64,000 nt of DNA. Source: Auanema rhodensis. Lineage: Eukaryota; Nematoda; Chromadorea; Rhabditida; Rhabditidae. The notes under the pieces are model-generated. The model saw only the letters and a list, made by a program, of their open reading frames with translations. It was not told where the DNA came from and searched no databases. Made by a program: the position numbers and the translations under genes. The stretch covers positions 558,001-622,000 of the forward strand of contig OZ059894.1 in assembly GCA_964057225.1 (NCBI GenBank), given 5' to 3'. Shown here piece by piece: positions 24,990-38,007 of the stretch (the first letter of the stretch is position 1; each line of letters starts with the position of its first letter).

Positions 24990-27900
24990 AATTTTGAAAA
25001 CCGCATCTCTTTATCTTTCACGTGAAGCTAGTTACATACCAAGTGCACATCACGTGTACATTTAATTAGCATAAATTGAAGTTCACGTAAATTTCAAAGT
25101 CATGGTTACCATGCACCAATATCAATAACAATTTGTTTTAGACTAATATGGACATGGGGAATCTAATTTTGAAAACCGCATCTCTTTATCTCTCACGTGA
25201 AGCGAGTTACATACCAAGTGCACATCACGTGTACATTTAATTAGCATAAATTAAAGTTCACGTAAATTTCAAAGTCATGGTTACCATGAACCAATATCAA
25301 TAAAAATTTGTTTTTAGACTAATATGGACATGGGGAATCTAATTTTGAAAACCGCATCTCTTTATCTTTCACGTGAAGCAAGTTACATACCAAGTGCACA
25401 TCACGTCTACATTTAATTAGCATAAATTAAAGTTCACGTAAATTTCAAAGTCATGGTTACCATGCACCAATATCAATAAAAATTTGTTTTTAGACTAATA
25501 TGGACATGGGGAATCTAATTTTGAAAACCGCATCTCTTTATCTTTCACGTGAAGCAAGTTACATACCAAGTGCACATCACGTCTACATTTAATTAGCATA
25601 AATTAAAGTTCACGTAAATTTCAAAGTCATGGTTACCATGCACCAATATCAATAAAAATTTGTTTTTAGACTAATATGGACATGGGGAATCTAATTTTGA
25701 AAACCGCATCTCTTTATCTTTCACGTGAAGCAAGTTACATACCAAGTGCACATCACGTCTACATTTAATTAGCATAAATTAAAGTTCACGTAAATTTCAA
25801 AGTCATGGTTACCATGCACCAATATCAATAAAAATTTGTTTTTAGACTAATATGGACATGGGGAATCTAATTTTGAAAACCGCATCTCTTTATCTTTCAC
25901 GTGAAGCGAGTTACATACCAAGTGCACATCACGTGTACATTTAATTAGCATAAATTAAAGTTCACGTAAATTTCAAAGTCATAGTTACCATGAACCAATA
26001 TCAATAAAAATTTGTTTTTAGACTAATATGGACATGGGGAATCTAATTTTGAAAACCGCATCTCTTTATCTTTCACGTGAAGCAAGTTGCATACCAAGTG
26101 CACATCACGTGTACATTTAATTAGCATAAATTAAAGTTCACGTAAATTTCAAAGTCATGGTTACCATGAACCAATATCAATAAAAATTTGTTTTTAGACT
26201 AATATGGACATGGGGAATCTAATTTTGAAAACCGCATCTCTTTATCTTTCACGTGAAGCAAGTTACATACAAAGTGCACATCACGTGTACATTTAATTAG
26301 CATAAATTAAAGTTCACGTAAATTTCAAAGTCATGGTTACCATGCACCAATATCGATAAAAATTTGTTTTTAGACTAATATGGACATGGGGAATCTAATT
26401 TTGAAAATCGCATCTCTTTATCTTTCACGTGAAGCGAGTTACATACCAAGTGCACATCACGTGTACATTTAATTAGCATAAATTAAAGTTCACGTAAATT
26501 TCAAAGTCATGGTTACCATGAACCAATATCAATAAAAATTTGTTTTTAGACTAATATGGACATGGGGAATCTAATTTTGAAAACCGCATCTCTTTATCTT
26601 TCACGTGAAGCGAGTTACATACCAAGTGCACATCACGTGTACATTTAATTAGCATAAATTAAAGTTCACGTAAATTTCAAAGTCATGGTTACCATGCACC
26701 AATATCAATAAAAATTTGTTTTTAGACTAATTTGGACATGGGGAATCTAATTTTGAAAACCGCATCTCTTTATCTTTCACGTGAAGCAAGTTACATACCA
26801 AGTGCACATCACGTGTACATTTAATTAGCATAATTTAAAGTTCACGTAAATTTCAAAGTCATGGTTACCATGCACCAATATCAATAAAAATTTGTTTTTA
26901 GACTAATATGGACATGGGGAATCTAATTTTGAAAACCGCATCTCTTTATCTTTCACGTGAAGCGAGTTACATACCAAGTGCACATCACGTGTACATTTAA
27001 TTAGCATAAATTAAAGTTCACGTAAATTTCAAAGTCATGGTTACCATGCACCAATATCAATAAAAATTTGTTTTTAGACTAATATGGACATGGGGAATCT
27101 AATTTTAAAAACCGCATCTCTTTATCTTTCACGTGAAGCGAGTTACATACCAAGTGCTCATCACGTGTACATTTAATTAGCATAAATTGAAGTTCACGTA
27201 AATTTCAAAGTCATGGTTACCATGCACCAATATCAATAACAATTTGTTTTTGGACTAATATGGACATGGGGAATCTAATTTTGAAAACCGCATCTCTTTA
27301 TCTTTCACGTGAAGCGAGTTACATACCAAGTGCACATCACGTGTACATTTAATTAGCATAAATTAAAGTTCACGTAAATTTCAAAGTCATGGTTACCATG
27401 CACCAATATCAATAAAAATTTGTTTTTAGACTAATATGGACATGGGGAATCTAATTTTGAAAACCGCATCTCTTTATCTTTCACGTGAAGCTAGTTACAT
27501 ACCAAGTGCACATCACGTGTACATTTAATTAGCATAAATTGAAGTTCACGTAAATTTCAAAGTCATGGTTACCATGAACCAATATCAATAAAAATTTGTT
27601 TTTAGACTAATATGGACATGGGGAATCTAATTTTGAAAACCGCATCTCTTTATCTTTCACGTGAAGCAAGTTACATACCAAGTGCACATCACGTGTACAT
27701 TTAATTAGCATAAATTAAAGTTCACGTAAATTTCAAAGTCATGGTTACCATGAACCAATATCAATAAAAATTTGTTTTTAGACTAATATGGACATGGGGA
27801 ATCTAATTTTGAAAACCGCATCTCTTTATCTTTCACGTGAAGCAAGTTACATACAAAGTGCACATCACGTGTACATTTAATTAGCATAAATTAAAGTTCA

Positions 27901-28684
27901 CGTAAATTTCAAAGTCATGGTTACCATGCACCAATATCGATAAAAATTTGTTTTTAGACTAATATGGACATGGGGAATCTAATTTTGAAAATCGCATCTC
28001 TTTATCTTTCACGTGAAGCGAGTTACATACCAAGTGCACATCACGTGTACATTTAATTAGCATAAATTAAAGTTCACGTAAATTTCAAAGTCATGGCTAC
28101 CATGAACCAATATCAATAAAAATTTGTTTTTAGACTAATATGGACATGGGGAATCTAATTTTGAAAACCGCATCTCTTTATCTTTCACGTGAAGCGAGTT
28201 ACATACCAAGTGCACATCACGTGTACATTTAATTAGCATAAATTAAAGTTCACGTAAATTTCAAAGTCATGGTTACCATGCACCAATATCAATAAAAATT
28301 TGTTTTTAGACTAATATGGACATGGGGAATCTAATTTTGAAAACCGCATCGCTTTATCTTTCACGTGAAGCGAGTTACATACCAAGTGCACATCACGTGT
28401 ACATTTAATTAGCATAAATTAAAATTCACGTAATTTTCAAAGACATGGTTACCATGAACCAATATCAATAAAAATTTGTTTTTAGACTAATATGGACATG
28501 GGGAATCTAATTTTGAAAACCGCATCTCTTTATCTTTCACGTGGAGCAAGTTACATACCAAGTGCACATCACGTGTACATTTAATTAGCATAAATTAAAG
28601 TTCACGTAAATTTCAAAGTCATGGTTACCATGCACCAATATCAATAAAAATTTGTTTTTAGACTAATATGGACATGGGGAATAT
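24990..28684. repeat. 21-monomer unit, copy Y (3695 bp)
   Basis: Monomers 143-163 repeat copy X at exactly 3695 bp. Checked pairs are the deletion (21440/25135), catagt (22285/25980), ttgcat (22390/26085), aatttgg (23031/26726), ggctac (24401/28096) and gcatcgc (24651/28346). One difference seen is G8 in copy X near 21477. From position 102 of monomer 162 the copies part: Y continues with T102/A111 and then the gtggagc/aatata monomer, as at 17424. Confidence 0.93.
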
Positions 28685-30091
28685 AATTTTGAAAACCGCA
28701 TCTCTTTATCTTTCACGTGAAGCTAGTTACATACCAAGTGCACATCACGTGTACATTTAATTAGCATAAATTGAAGTTCACGTAAATTTCAAAGTCATGG
28801 TTACCATGCACCAATATCAATAACAATTTGTTTTAGACTAATATGGACATGGGGAATCTAATTTTGAAAACCGCATCTCTTTATCTCTCACGTGAAGCGA
28901 GTTACATACCAAGTGCACATCACGTGTACATTTAATTAGCATAAATTAAAGTTCACGTAAATTTCAAAGTCATGGTTACCATGAACCAATATCAATAAAA
29001 ATTTGTTTTTAGACTAATATGGACATGGGGAATCTAATTTTGAAAACCGCATCTCTTTATCTTTCACGTGAAGCAAGTTACATACCAAGTGCACATCACG
29101 TCTACATTTAATTAGCATAAATTAAAGTTCACGTAAATTTCAAAGTCATGGTTACCATGCACCAATATCAATAAAAATTTGTTTTTAGACTAATATGGAC
29201 ATGGGGAATCTAATTTTGAAAACCGCATCTCTTTATCTTTCACGTGAAGCAAGTTACATACAAAGTGCACATCACGTGTACATTTAATTAGCATAAATTA
29301 AAGTTCACGTAAATTTCAAAGTCATGGTTACCATGCACCAATATCGATAAAAATTTGTTTTTAGACTAATATGGACATGGGGAATCTAATTTTGAAAATC
29401 GCATCTCTTTATCTTTCACGTGAAGCGAGTTACATACCAAGTGCACATCACGTGTACATTTAATTAGCATAAATTAAAGTTCACGTAAATTTCAAAGTCA
29501 TGGCTACCATGAACCAATATCAATAAAAATTTGTTTTTAGACTAATATGGACATGGGGAATCTAATTTTGAAAACCGCATCTCTTTATCTTTCACGTGAA
29601 GCGAGTTACATACCAAGTGCACATCACGTGTACATTTAATTAGCATAAATTAAAGTTCACGTAAATTTCAAAGTCATGGTTACCATGCACCAATATCAAT
29701 AAAAATTTGTTTTTAGACTAATATGGACATGGGGAATCTAATTTTGAAAACCGCATCGCTTTATCTTTCACGTGAAGCGAGTTACATACCAAGTGCACAT
29801 CACGTGTACATTTAATTAGCATAAATTAAAATTCACGTAATTTTCAAAGACATGGTTACCATGAACCAATATCAATAAAAATTTGTTTTTAGACTAATAT
29901 GGACATGGGGAATCTAATTTTGAAAACCGCATCTCTTTATCTTTCACGTGGAGCAAGTTACATACCAAGTGCACATCACGTGTACATTTAATTAGCATAA
30001 ATTAAAGTTCACGTAAATTTCAAAGTCATGGTTACCATGCACCAATATCAATAAAAATTTGTTTTTAGACTAATATGGACATGGGGAATAT
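28685..30091. repeat. Shortened unit, 8 monomers (1407 bp)
   Basis: Monomers 164-171: 175-bp monomer, C28, one cgtcta monomer, acaaag/atcgata, aaatcg with ggctacc, plain, gcatcgc with A92, gtggagc with aatata. Compared with copy Y this lacks the middle 13 monomers. The join is between the first cgtcta monomer and the second acaaag monomer, as expected from unequal exchange between similar monomers. Confidence 0.9.
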
Positions 30092-31674
30092 AATTTTGAA
30101 AACCGCATCTCTTTATCTTTCACGTGAAGCTAGTTACATACCAAGTGCACATCACGTGTACATTTAATTAGCATAAATTGAAGTTCACGTAAATTTCAAA
30201 GTCATGGTTACCATGCACCAATATCAATAACAATTTGTTTTAGACTAATATGGACATGGGGAATCTAATTTTGAAAACCGCATCTCTTTATCTCTCACGT
30301 GAAGCGAGTTACATACCAAGTGCACATCACGTGTACATTTAATTAGCATAAATTAAAGTTCACGTAAATTTCAAAGTCATGGTTACCATGAACCAATATC
30401 AATAAAAATTTGTTTTTAGACTAATATGGACATGGGGAATCTAATTTTGAAAACCGCATCTCTTTATCTTTCACGTGAAGCAAGTTACATACCAAGTGCA
30501 CATCACGTCTACATTTAATTAGCATAAATTAAAGTTCACGTAAATTTCAAAGTCATGGTTACCATGCACCAATATCAATAAAAATTTGTTTTTAGACTAA
30601 TATGGACATGGGGAATCTAATTTTGAAAACCGCATCTCTTTATCTTTCACGTGAAGCAAGTTACATACCAAGTGCACATCACGTCTACATTTAATTAGCA
30701 TAAATTAAAGTTCACGTAAATTTCAAAGTCATGGTTACCATGCACCAATATCAATAAAAATTTGTTTTTAGACTAATATGGACATGGGGAATCTAATTTT
30801 GAAAACCGCATCTCTTTATCTTTCACGTGAAGCGAGTTACATACCAAGTGCACATCACGTGTACATTTAATTAGCATAAATTAAAGTTCACGTAAATTTC
30901 AAAGTCATGGTTACCATGAACCAATATCAATAAAAATTTGTTTTTAGACTAATATGGACATGGGGAATCTAATTTTGAAAACCGCATCTCTTTATCTTTC
31001 ACGTGAAGCAAGTTGCATACCAAGTGCACATCACGTGTACATTTAATTAGCATAAATTAAAGTTCACGTAAATTTCAAAGTCATGGTTACCATGAACCAA
31101 TATCAATAAAAATTTGTTTTTAGACTAATATGGACATGGGGAATCTAATTTTGAAAACCGCATCTCTTTATCTTTCACGTGAAGCAAGTTACATACAAAG
31201 TGCACATCACGTGTACATTTAATTAGCATAAATTAAAGTTCACGTAAATTTCAAAGTCATGGTTACCATGCACCAATATCGATAAAAATTTGTTTTTAGA
31301 CTAATATGGACATGGGGAATCTAATTTTGAAAATCGCATCTCTTTATCTTTCACGTGAAGCGAGTTACATACCAAGTGCACATCACGTGTACATTTAATT
31401 AGCATAAATTAAAGTTCACGTAAATTTCAAAGTCATGGTTACCATGAACCAATATCAATAAAAATTTGTTTTTAGACTAATATGGACATGGGGAATCTAA
31501 TTTTGAAAACCGCATCTCTTTATCTTTCACGTGAAGCGAGTTACATACCAAGTGCACATCACGTGTACATTTAATTAGCATAAATTAAAGTTCACGTAAA
31601 ATTCAAAGTCATGGTTACCATGCACCAATATCAATAAAAATTTGTTTTTAGACTAATATGGACATGGGGAATCT
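30092..31674. repeat. Shortened unit, 9 monomers (1583 bp)
   Basis: Monomers 172-180: 175-bp monomer, C28, two cgtcta monomers, plain A125 (without catagt), ttgcat (31011), acaaag/atcgata, aaatcg, and a C125 monomer with aaaattc near 31598. It keeps the left half of the 21-monomer unit and lacks the right half, the opposite pattern to the previous unit. Confidence 0.9.
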
Positions 31675-34137
31675 AATTTTGAAAACCGCATCTCTTTATC
31701 TTTCACGTGAAGCTAGTTACATACCAAGTGCACATCACGTGTACATTTAATTAGCATAAATTGAAGTTCACGTAAATTTCAAAGTCATGGTTACCATGCA
31801 CCAATATCAATAACAATTTGTTTTAGACTAATATGGACATGGGGAATCTAATTTTGAAAACCGCATCTCTTTATCTCTCACGTGAAGCGAGTTACATACC
31901 AAGTGCACATCACGTGTACATTTAATTAGCATAAATTAAAGTTCACGTAAATTTCAAAGTCATGGTTACCATGAACCAATATCAATAAAAATTTGTTTTT
32001 AGACTAATATGGACATGGGGAATCTAATTTTGAAAACCGCATCTCTTTATCTTTCACGTGAAGCAAGTTACATACCAAGTGCACATCACGTCTCCATTTA
32101 ATTAGCATAAATTAAAGTTCACGTAAATTTCAAAGTCATGGTTACCATGCACCAATATCAATAAAAATTTGTTTTTAGACTAATATGGACATGGGGAATC
32201 TAATTTTGAAAACCGCATCTCTTTATCTTTCACGTGAAGCGAGTTACATACCAAGTGCACATCACGTGTACATTTAATTAGCATAAATTAAAGTTCACGT
32301 AAATTTCAAAGTCATGGTTACCATGAACCAATATCAATAAAAATTTGTTTTTAGACTAATATGGACATGGGGAATCTAATTTTGAAAACCGCATCTCTTT
32401 ATCTCTCACGTGAAGCGAGTTACATACCAAGTGCACATCACGTGTACATTTAATTAGCATAAATTAAAGTTCACGTAAATTTCAAAGTCATGGTTACCAT
32501 GAACCAATATCAATAAAAATTTGTTTTTAGACTAATATGGACATGGGGAATCTAATTTTGAAAACCGCATCTCTTTATCTTTCACGTGAAGCAAGTTACA
32601 TACAAAGTGCACATCACGTGTACATTTAATTAGCATAAATTAAAGTTCACGTAAATTTCAAAGTCATGGTTACCATGCACCAATATCGATAAAAATTTGT
32701 TTTTAGACTAATATGGACATGGGGAATCTAATTTTGAAAATCGCATCTCTTTATCTTTCACGTGAAGCGAGTTACATACCAAGTGCACATCCCGTGTACA
32801 TTTAATTAGCATAAATTAAAGTTCACGTAAATTTCAAAGTCATGGTTACCATGAACCAATATCAATAAAAATTTGTTTTTAGACTAATATGGACATGGGG
32901 AATCTAATTTTGAAAACCGCATCTCTTTATCTTTCACGTGAAGCGAGTTACATACCAAGTGCACATCACGTGTACATTTAATTAGCATAAATTAAAGTTC
33001 ACGTAAATTTCAAAGTCATGGTTACCATGCACCAATATCAATAAAAATTTGTTTTTAGACTAATATGGACATGGGGAATCTAATTTTGAAAACCGCATCT
33101 CTTTATCTTTCACGTGAAGCGAGTTACATACCAAGTGCACATCACGTGTACATTTAATTAGCATAAATTAAAGTTCACGTAATTTTCAAAGACATGGTTA
33201 CCATGAACCAATATCAATAAAAATTTGTTTTTAGACTAATATGGACATGGGGAATCTAATTTTGAAAACCGCATCTCTTTATCTTTCACGTGAAGCGAGC
33301 TACATACCAAGTGCACATCACGTGTACATTTAATTAGCATAAATTAAAGTTCACGTAAATTTCAAAGTCATGGTTACCATGAACCAATATCAATAAAAAT
33401 TTGTTTTTAGACTAATATGGACATGGGGAATCTAATTTTGAAAACCGCATCTCTTTATCTTTCACGTGAAGCGAGTTACATACCAAGTGCACATCACGTG
33501 TACATTTAATTAGCATAAATTGAAGTTCACGTAAATTTCAAAGTCATGGTTACCATGCACCAATATCAATAACAATTTGTTTTTAGACTAATATGGACAT
33601 GGGGAATCTAATTTTGAAAACCGCATCTCTTTATCTTTCACGTGAAGCGAGTTACATACCAAGTGCACATCACGTGTACATTTAATTAGCATAAATTAAA
33701 GTTCACGTAAATTTCAAAGTCATGGTTACCATGCACCAATATCAATAAAAATTTGTTTTTAGACTAATATGGACATGGGGAATCTAATTTTAAAAACCGC
33801 ATCTCTTTATCTTTCCCGTGAAGCGAGTTACATACCAAGTGCTCATCACGTGTACATTTAATTAGCATAAATTAAAGTTCACGTAATTTTCAAAGACATG
33901 GTTACCATGAACCAATATCAATAAAAATTTGTTTTTAGACTAATATGGACATGGGGAATCTAATTTTGAAAACCGCATCTCTTTATCTTTCACGTGGAGC
34001 AAGTTACATACCAAGTGCACATCACGTGTACATTTAATTAGCATAAATTAAAGTTCACGTAAATTTCAAAGTCATGGTTACCATGCACCAATATCAATAA
34101 AAATTTGTTTTTAGACTAATATGGACATGGGGAATCT
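31675..34137. repeat. 14-monomer unit (2463 bp), mosaic
   Basis: Monomers 181-194: 175-bp monomer, C28, CAAG with tctcca (C69, near 32092), plain, second C28, acaaag, aaatcg with cccgtg (32790s), then a five-monomer run at 32907-33786 (plain, T102/A111, GAGCTAC, G89 with C140, plain). It ends in taaaaacc/T58/T102 and gtggagc. The five-monomer run is the type later doubled at 36248-38007. Confidence 0.88.
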
Positions 34138-35192
34138 AATTTTGAAAACCGCATCTCTTTATCTTTCACGTGAAGCTAGTTACATACCAAGTGCACATCA
34201 CGTGTACATTTAATTAGCATAAATTGAAGTTCACGTAAATTTCAAAGTCATGGTTACCATGCACCAATATCAATAACAATTTGTTTTAGACTAATATGGA
34301 CATGGGGAATCTAATTTTGAAAACCGCATCTCTTTATCTTTCACGTGAAGCGAGTTACATACCAAGTGCACATCACGTGTACATTTAATTAGCATAAATT
34401 AAAGTTCACGTAAATTTCAAAGTCATGGTTACCATGAACCAATATCAATAAAAATTTGTTTTTAGACTAATATGGACATGGGGAATCTAATTTTGAAAAC
34501 CGCATCTCTTTATCTTTCACGTGAAGCAAGTTACATACCAAGTGCACATCACGTGTACATTTAATTAGCATAAATTAAAGTTCACGTAAATTTCAAAGTC
34601 ATGGTTACCGTGAACCAATATCAATAAAAATTTGTTTTTAGACTAATATGGACATGGGGAATCTAATTTTGAAAACCGCATCTCTTTATCTTTCACGTGA
34701 AGCAAGTTACATACAAAGTGCACATCACGTGTACATTTAATTAGCATAAATTAAAGTTCACGTAAATTTCAAAGTCATGGTTACCATGCACCAATATCGA
34801 TAAAAATTTGTTTTTAGACTAATATGGACATGGGGAATCTAATTTTGAAAATCGCATCTCTTTATCTTTCACGTGAAGCGAGTTACATACCAAGTGCACA
34901 TCACGTGTACATTTAATTAGCATAAATTAAAGTTCACGTAATTTTCAAAGACATGGTTACCATGAACCAATATCAATAAAAATTTGTTTTTAGACTAATA
35001 TGGACATGGGGAATCTAATTTTGAAAACCGCATCTCTTTATCTTTCACGTGGAGCAAGTTACATACCAAGTGCACATCACGTGTACATTTAATTAGCATA
35101 AATTAAAGTTCACGTAAATTTCAAAGTCATGGTTACCATGCACCAATATCAATAAAAATTTGTTTTTAGACTAATATGGACATGGGGAATCT
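34138..35192. repeat. 6-monomer unit (1055 bp)
   Basis: Monomers 195-200: 175-bp monomer, plain, CAAG with ccgtga (34608), acaaag/atcgata, aaatcg with T102/A111, gtggagc. Monomer 199 joins the aaatcg 5' part to a T102/A111 3' part, so it is recombinant. This is the shortest interval between 175-bp monomers in the 17-35 kb family. Confidence 0.88.
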
Positions 35193-36247
35193 AATTTTGA
35201 AAACCGCATCTCTTTATCTTTCACGTGAAGCTAGTTACATACCAAGTGCACATCACGTGTACATTTAATTAGCATAAATTGAAGTTCACGTAAATTTCAA
35301 AGTCATGGTTACCATGCACCAATATCAATAACAATTTGTTTTAGACTAATATAGACATGGGGAATCTAATTTTGAAAACCGCATCTCTTTATCTTTCACG
35401 TGAAGCGAGTTACATACCAAGTGCACATCACGTGTACATTTAATTAGCATAAATTAAAGTTCACGTAAATTTCAAAGTCATGGTTACCATGAACCAATAT
35501 CAATAAAAATTTGTTTTTAGACTAATATGGACATGGGGAATCTAATTTTGAAAACCGCATCTCTTTATCTTTCACGTGAAGCAAGTTACATACCAAGTGC
35601 ACATCACGTGTACATTTAATTAGCATAAATTAAAGTTCACGTAAATTTCAAAGTCATGGTTACCATGCACCAATATCAATAACAATTTGTTTTTAGACTA
35701 ATATGGACATGGGGAATCTAATTTTGAAAACCGCATCTCTTTATCTTTCACGTGAAGCGAGTTACATACCAAGTGCACATCACGTGTACATTTAATTAGC
35801 ATAAATTAAAGTTCACGTAAATTTCAAAGTCATGGTTACCATGCACCAATATCAATAAAAATTTGTTTTTAGACTAATATGGACATGGGGAATCTAATTT
35901 TAAAAACCGCATCTCTTTATCTTTCACGTGAAGCGAGTTACATACCAAGTGCTCATCACGTGTACATTTAATTAGCATAAATTAAAGTTCACGTAATTTT
36001 CAAAGACATGGTTACCATGCACCAATATCGATAAAAATTTGTTTTTAGACTAATATGGACATGGGGAATCTAATTTTGAAAATCGCATCTCTTTATCTTT
36101 CACGTGAAGCGAGTTACATACCAAGTGCACATCACGTGTACATTTAATTAGCATAAATTAAAGTTCACGTAAATTTCAAAGTCATGGTTACCATGAACCA
36201 ATATCAATAAAAATTTGTTTTTAGACTAATATGGACATGGGGAATCT
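35193..36247. repeat. Monomers 201-206, last linked 175-bp monomer and chimera
   Basis: Monomer 201 (35193-35367) is the last 175-bp copy of the CTAG/G89/C140 type. Monomer 205 (35896-36071) has taaaaacc, T58 and T102/A111 but then C125 with atcgata. T102/A111 goes with A125 elsewhere, so 205 is a clear crossover product. Its equivalent lies 25 monomers on, at 40297-40472. Confidence 0.87.
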
Positions 36248-37127
36248 AATTTTGAAAACCGCATCTCTTTATCTTTCACGTGAAGCGAGTTACATACCAA
36301 GTGCACATCACGTGTACATTTAATTAGCATAAATTAAAGTTCACGTAAATTTCAAAGTCATGGTTACCATGCACCAATATCAATAAAAATTTGTTTTTAG
36401 ACTAATATGGACATGGGGAATCTAATTTTGAAAACCGCATCTCTTTATCTTTCACGTGAAGCGAGTTACATACCAAGTGCACATCACGTGTACATTTAAT
36501 TAGCATAAATTAAAGTTCACGTAATTTTCAAAGACATGGTTACCATGAACCAATATCAATAAAAATTTGTTTTTAGACTAATATGGACATGGGGAATCTA
36601 ATTTTGAAAACCGCATCTCTTTATCTTTCACGTGAAGCGAGCTACATACCAAGTGCACATCACGTGTACATTTAATTAGCATAAATTAAAGTTCACGTAA
36701 ATTTCAAAGTCATGGTTACCATGAACCAATATCAATAAAAATTTGTTTTTAGACTAATATGGACATGGGGAATCTAATTTTGAAAACCGCATCTCTTTAT
36801 CTTTCACGTGAAGCGAGTTACATACCAAGTGCACATCACGTGTACATTTAATTAGCATAAATTGAAGTTCACGTAAATTTCAAAGTCATGGTTACCATGC
36901 ACCAATATCAATAACAATTTGTTTTTAGACTAATATGGACATGGGGAATCTAATTTTGAAAACCGCATCTCTTTATCTTTCACGTGAAGCGAGTTACATA
37001 CCAAGTGCACATCACGTGTACATTTAATTAGCATAAATTAAAGTTCACGTAAATTTCAAAGTCATGGTTACCATGCACCAATATCAATAAAAATTTGTTT
37101 TTAGACTAATATGGACATGGGGAATCT
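36248..37127. repeat. 5-monomer unit, copy 1 (880 bp)
   Basis: Monomers 207-211: plain C125; T102/A111; GAGCTAC with A125; G89 with C140; plain C125. The next 880 bp repeat the same order. The same five types occur at 32907-33786. Confidence 0.92.
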
Positions 37128-38007
37128 AATTTTGAAAACCGCATCTCTTTATCTTTCACGTGAAGCGAGTTACATACCAAGTGCACATCACGTGTACATT
37201 TAATTAGCATAAATTAAAGTTCACGTAAATTTCAAAGTCATGGTTACCATGCACCAATATCAATAAAAATTTGTTTTTAGACTAATATGGACATGGGGAA
37301 TCTAATTTTGAAAACCGCATCTCTTTATCTTTCACGTGAAGCGAGTTACATACCAAGTGCACATCACGTGTACATTTAATTAGCATAAATTAAAGTTCAC
37401 GTAATTTTCAAAGACATGGTTACCATGAACCAATATCAATAAAAATTTGTTTTTAGACTAATATGGACATGGGGAATCTAATTTTGAAAACCGCATCTCT
37501 TTATCTTTCACGTGAAGCGAGCTACATACCAAGTGCACATCACGTGTACATTTAATTAGCATAAATTAAAGTTCACGTAAATTTCAAAGTCATGGTTACC
37601 ATGAACCAATATCAATAAAAATTTGTTTTTAGACTAATATGGACATGGGGAATCTAATTTTGAAAACCGCATCTCTTTATCTTTCACGTGAAGCGAGTTA
37701 CATACCAAGTGCACATCACGTGTACATTTAATTAGCATAAATTGAAGTTCACGTAAATTTCAAAGTCATGGTTACCATGCACCAATATCAATAACAATTT
37801 GTTTTTAGACTAATATGGACATGGGGAATCTAATTTTGAAAACCGCATCTCTTTATCTTTCACGTGAAGCGAGTTACATACCAAGTGCACATCACGTGTA
37901 CATTTAATTAGCATAAATTAAAGTTCACGTAAATTTCAAAGTCATGGTTACCATGCACCAATATCAATAAAAATTTGTTTTTAGACTAATATGGACATGG
38001 GGAATCT
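37128..38007. repeat. 5-monomer unit, copy 2 (880 bp)
   Basis: Monomers 212-216 repeat 36248-37127 at 880 bp; the GAGCTAC and G89/C140 (36861/37741) anchors match. It leads into taaaaacc/T58/T102 (38008), as the single copy at 32907-33786 does, so the doubling came after that order existed. Confidence 0.92.
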
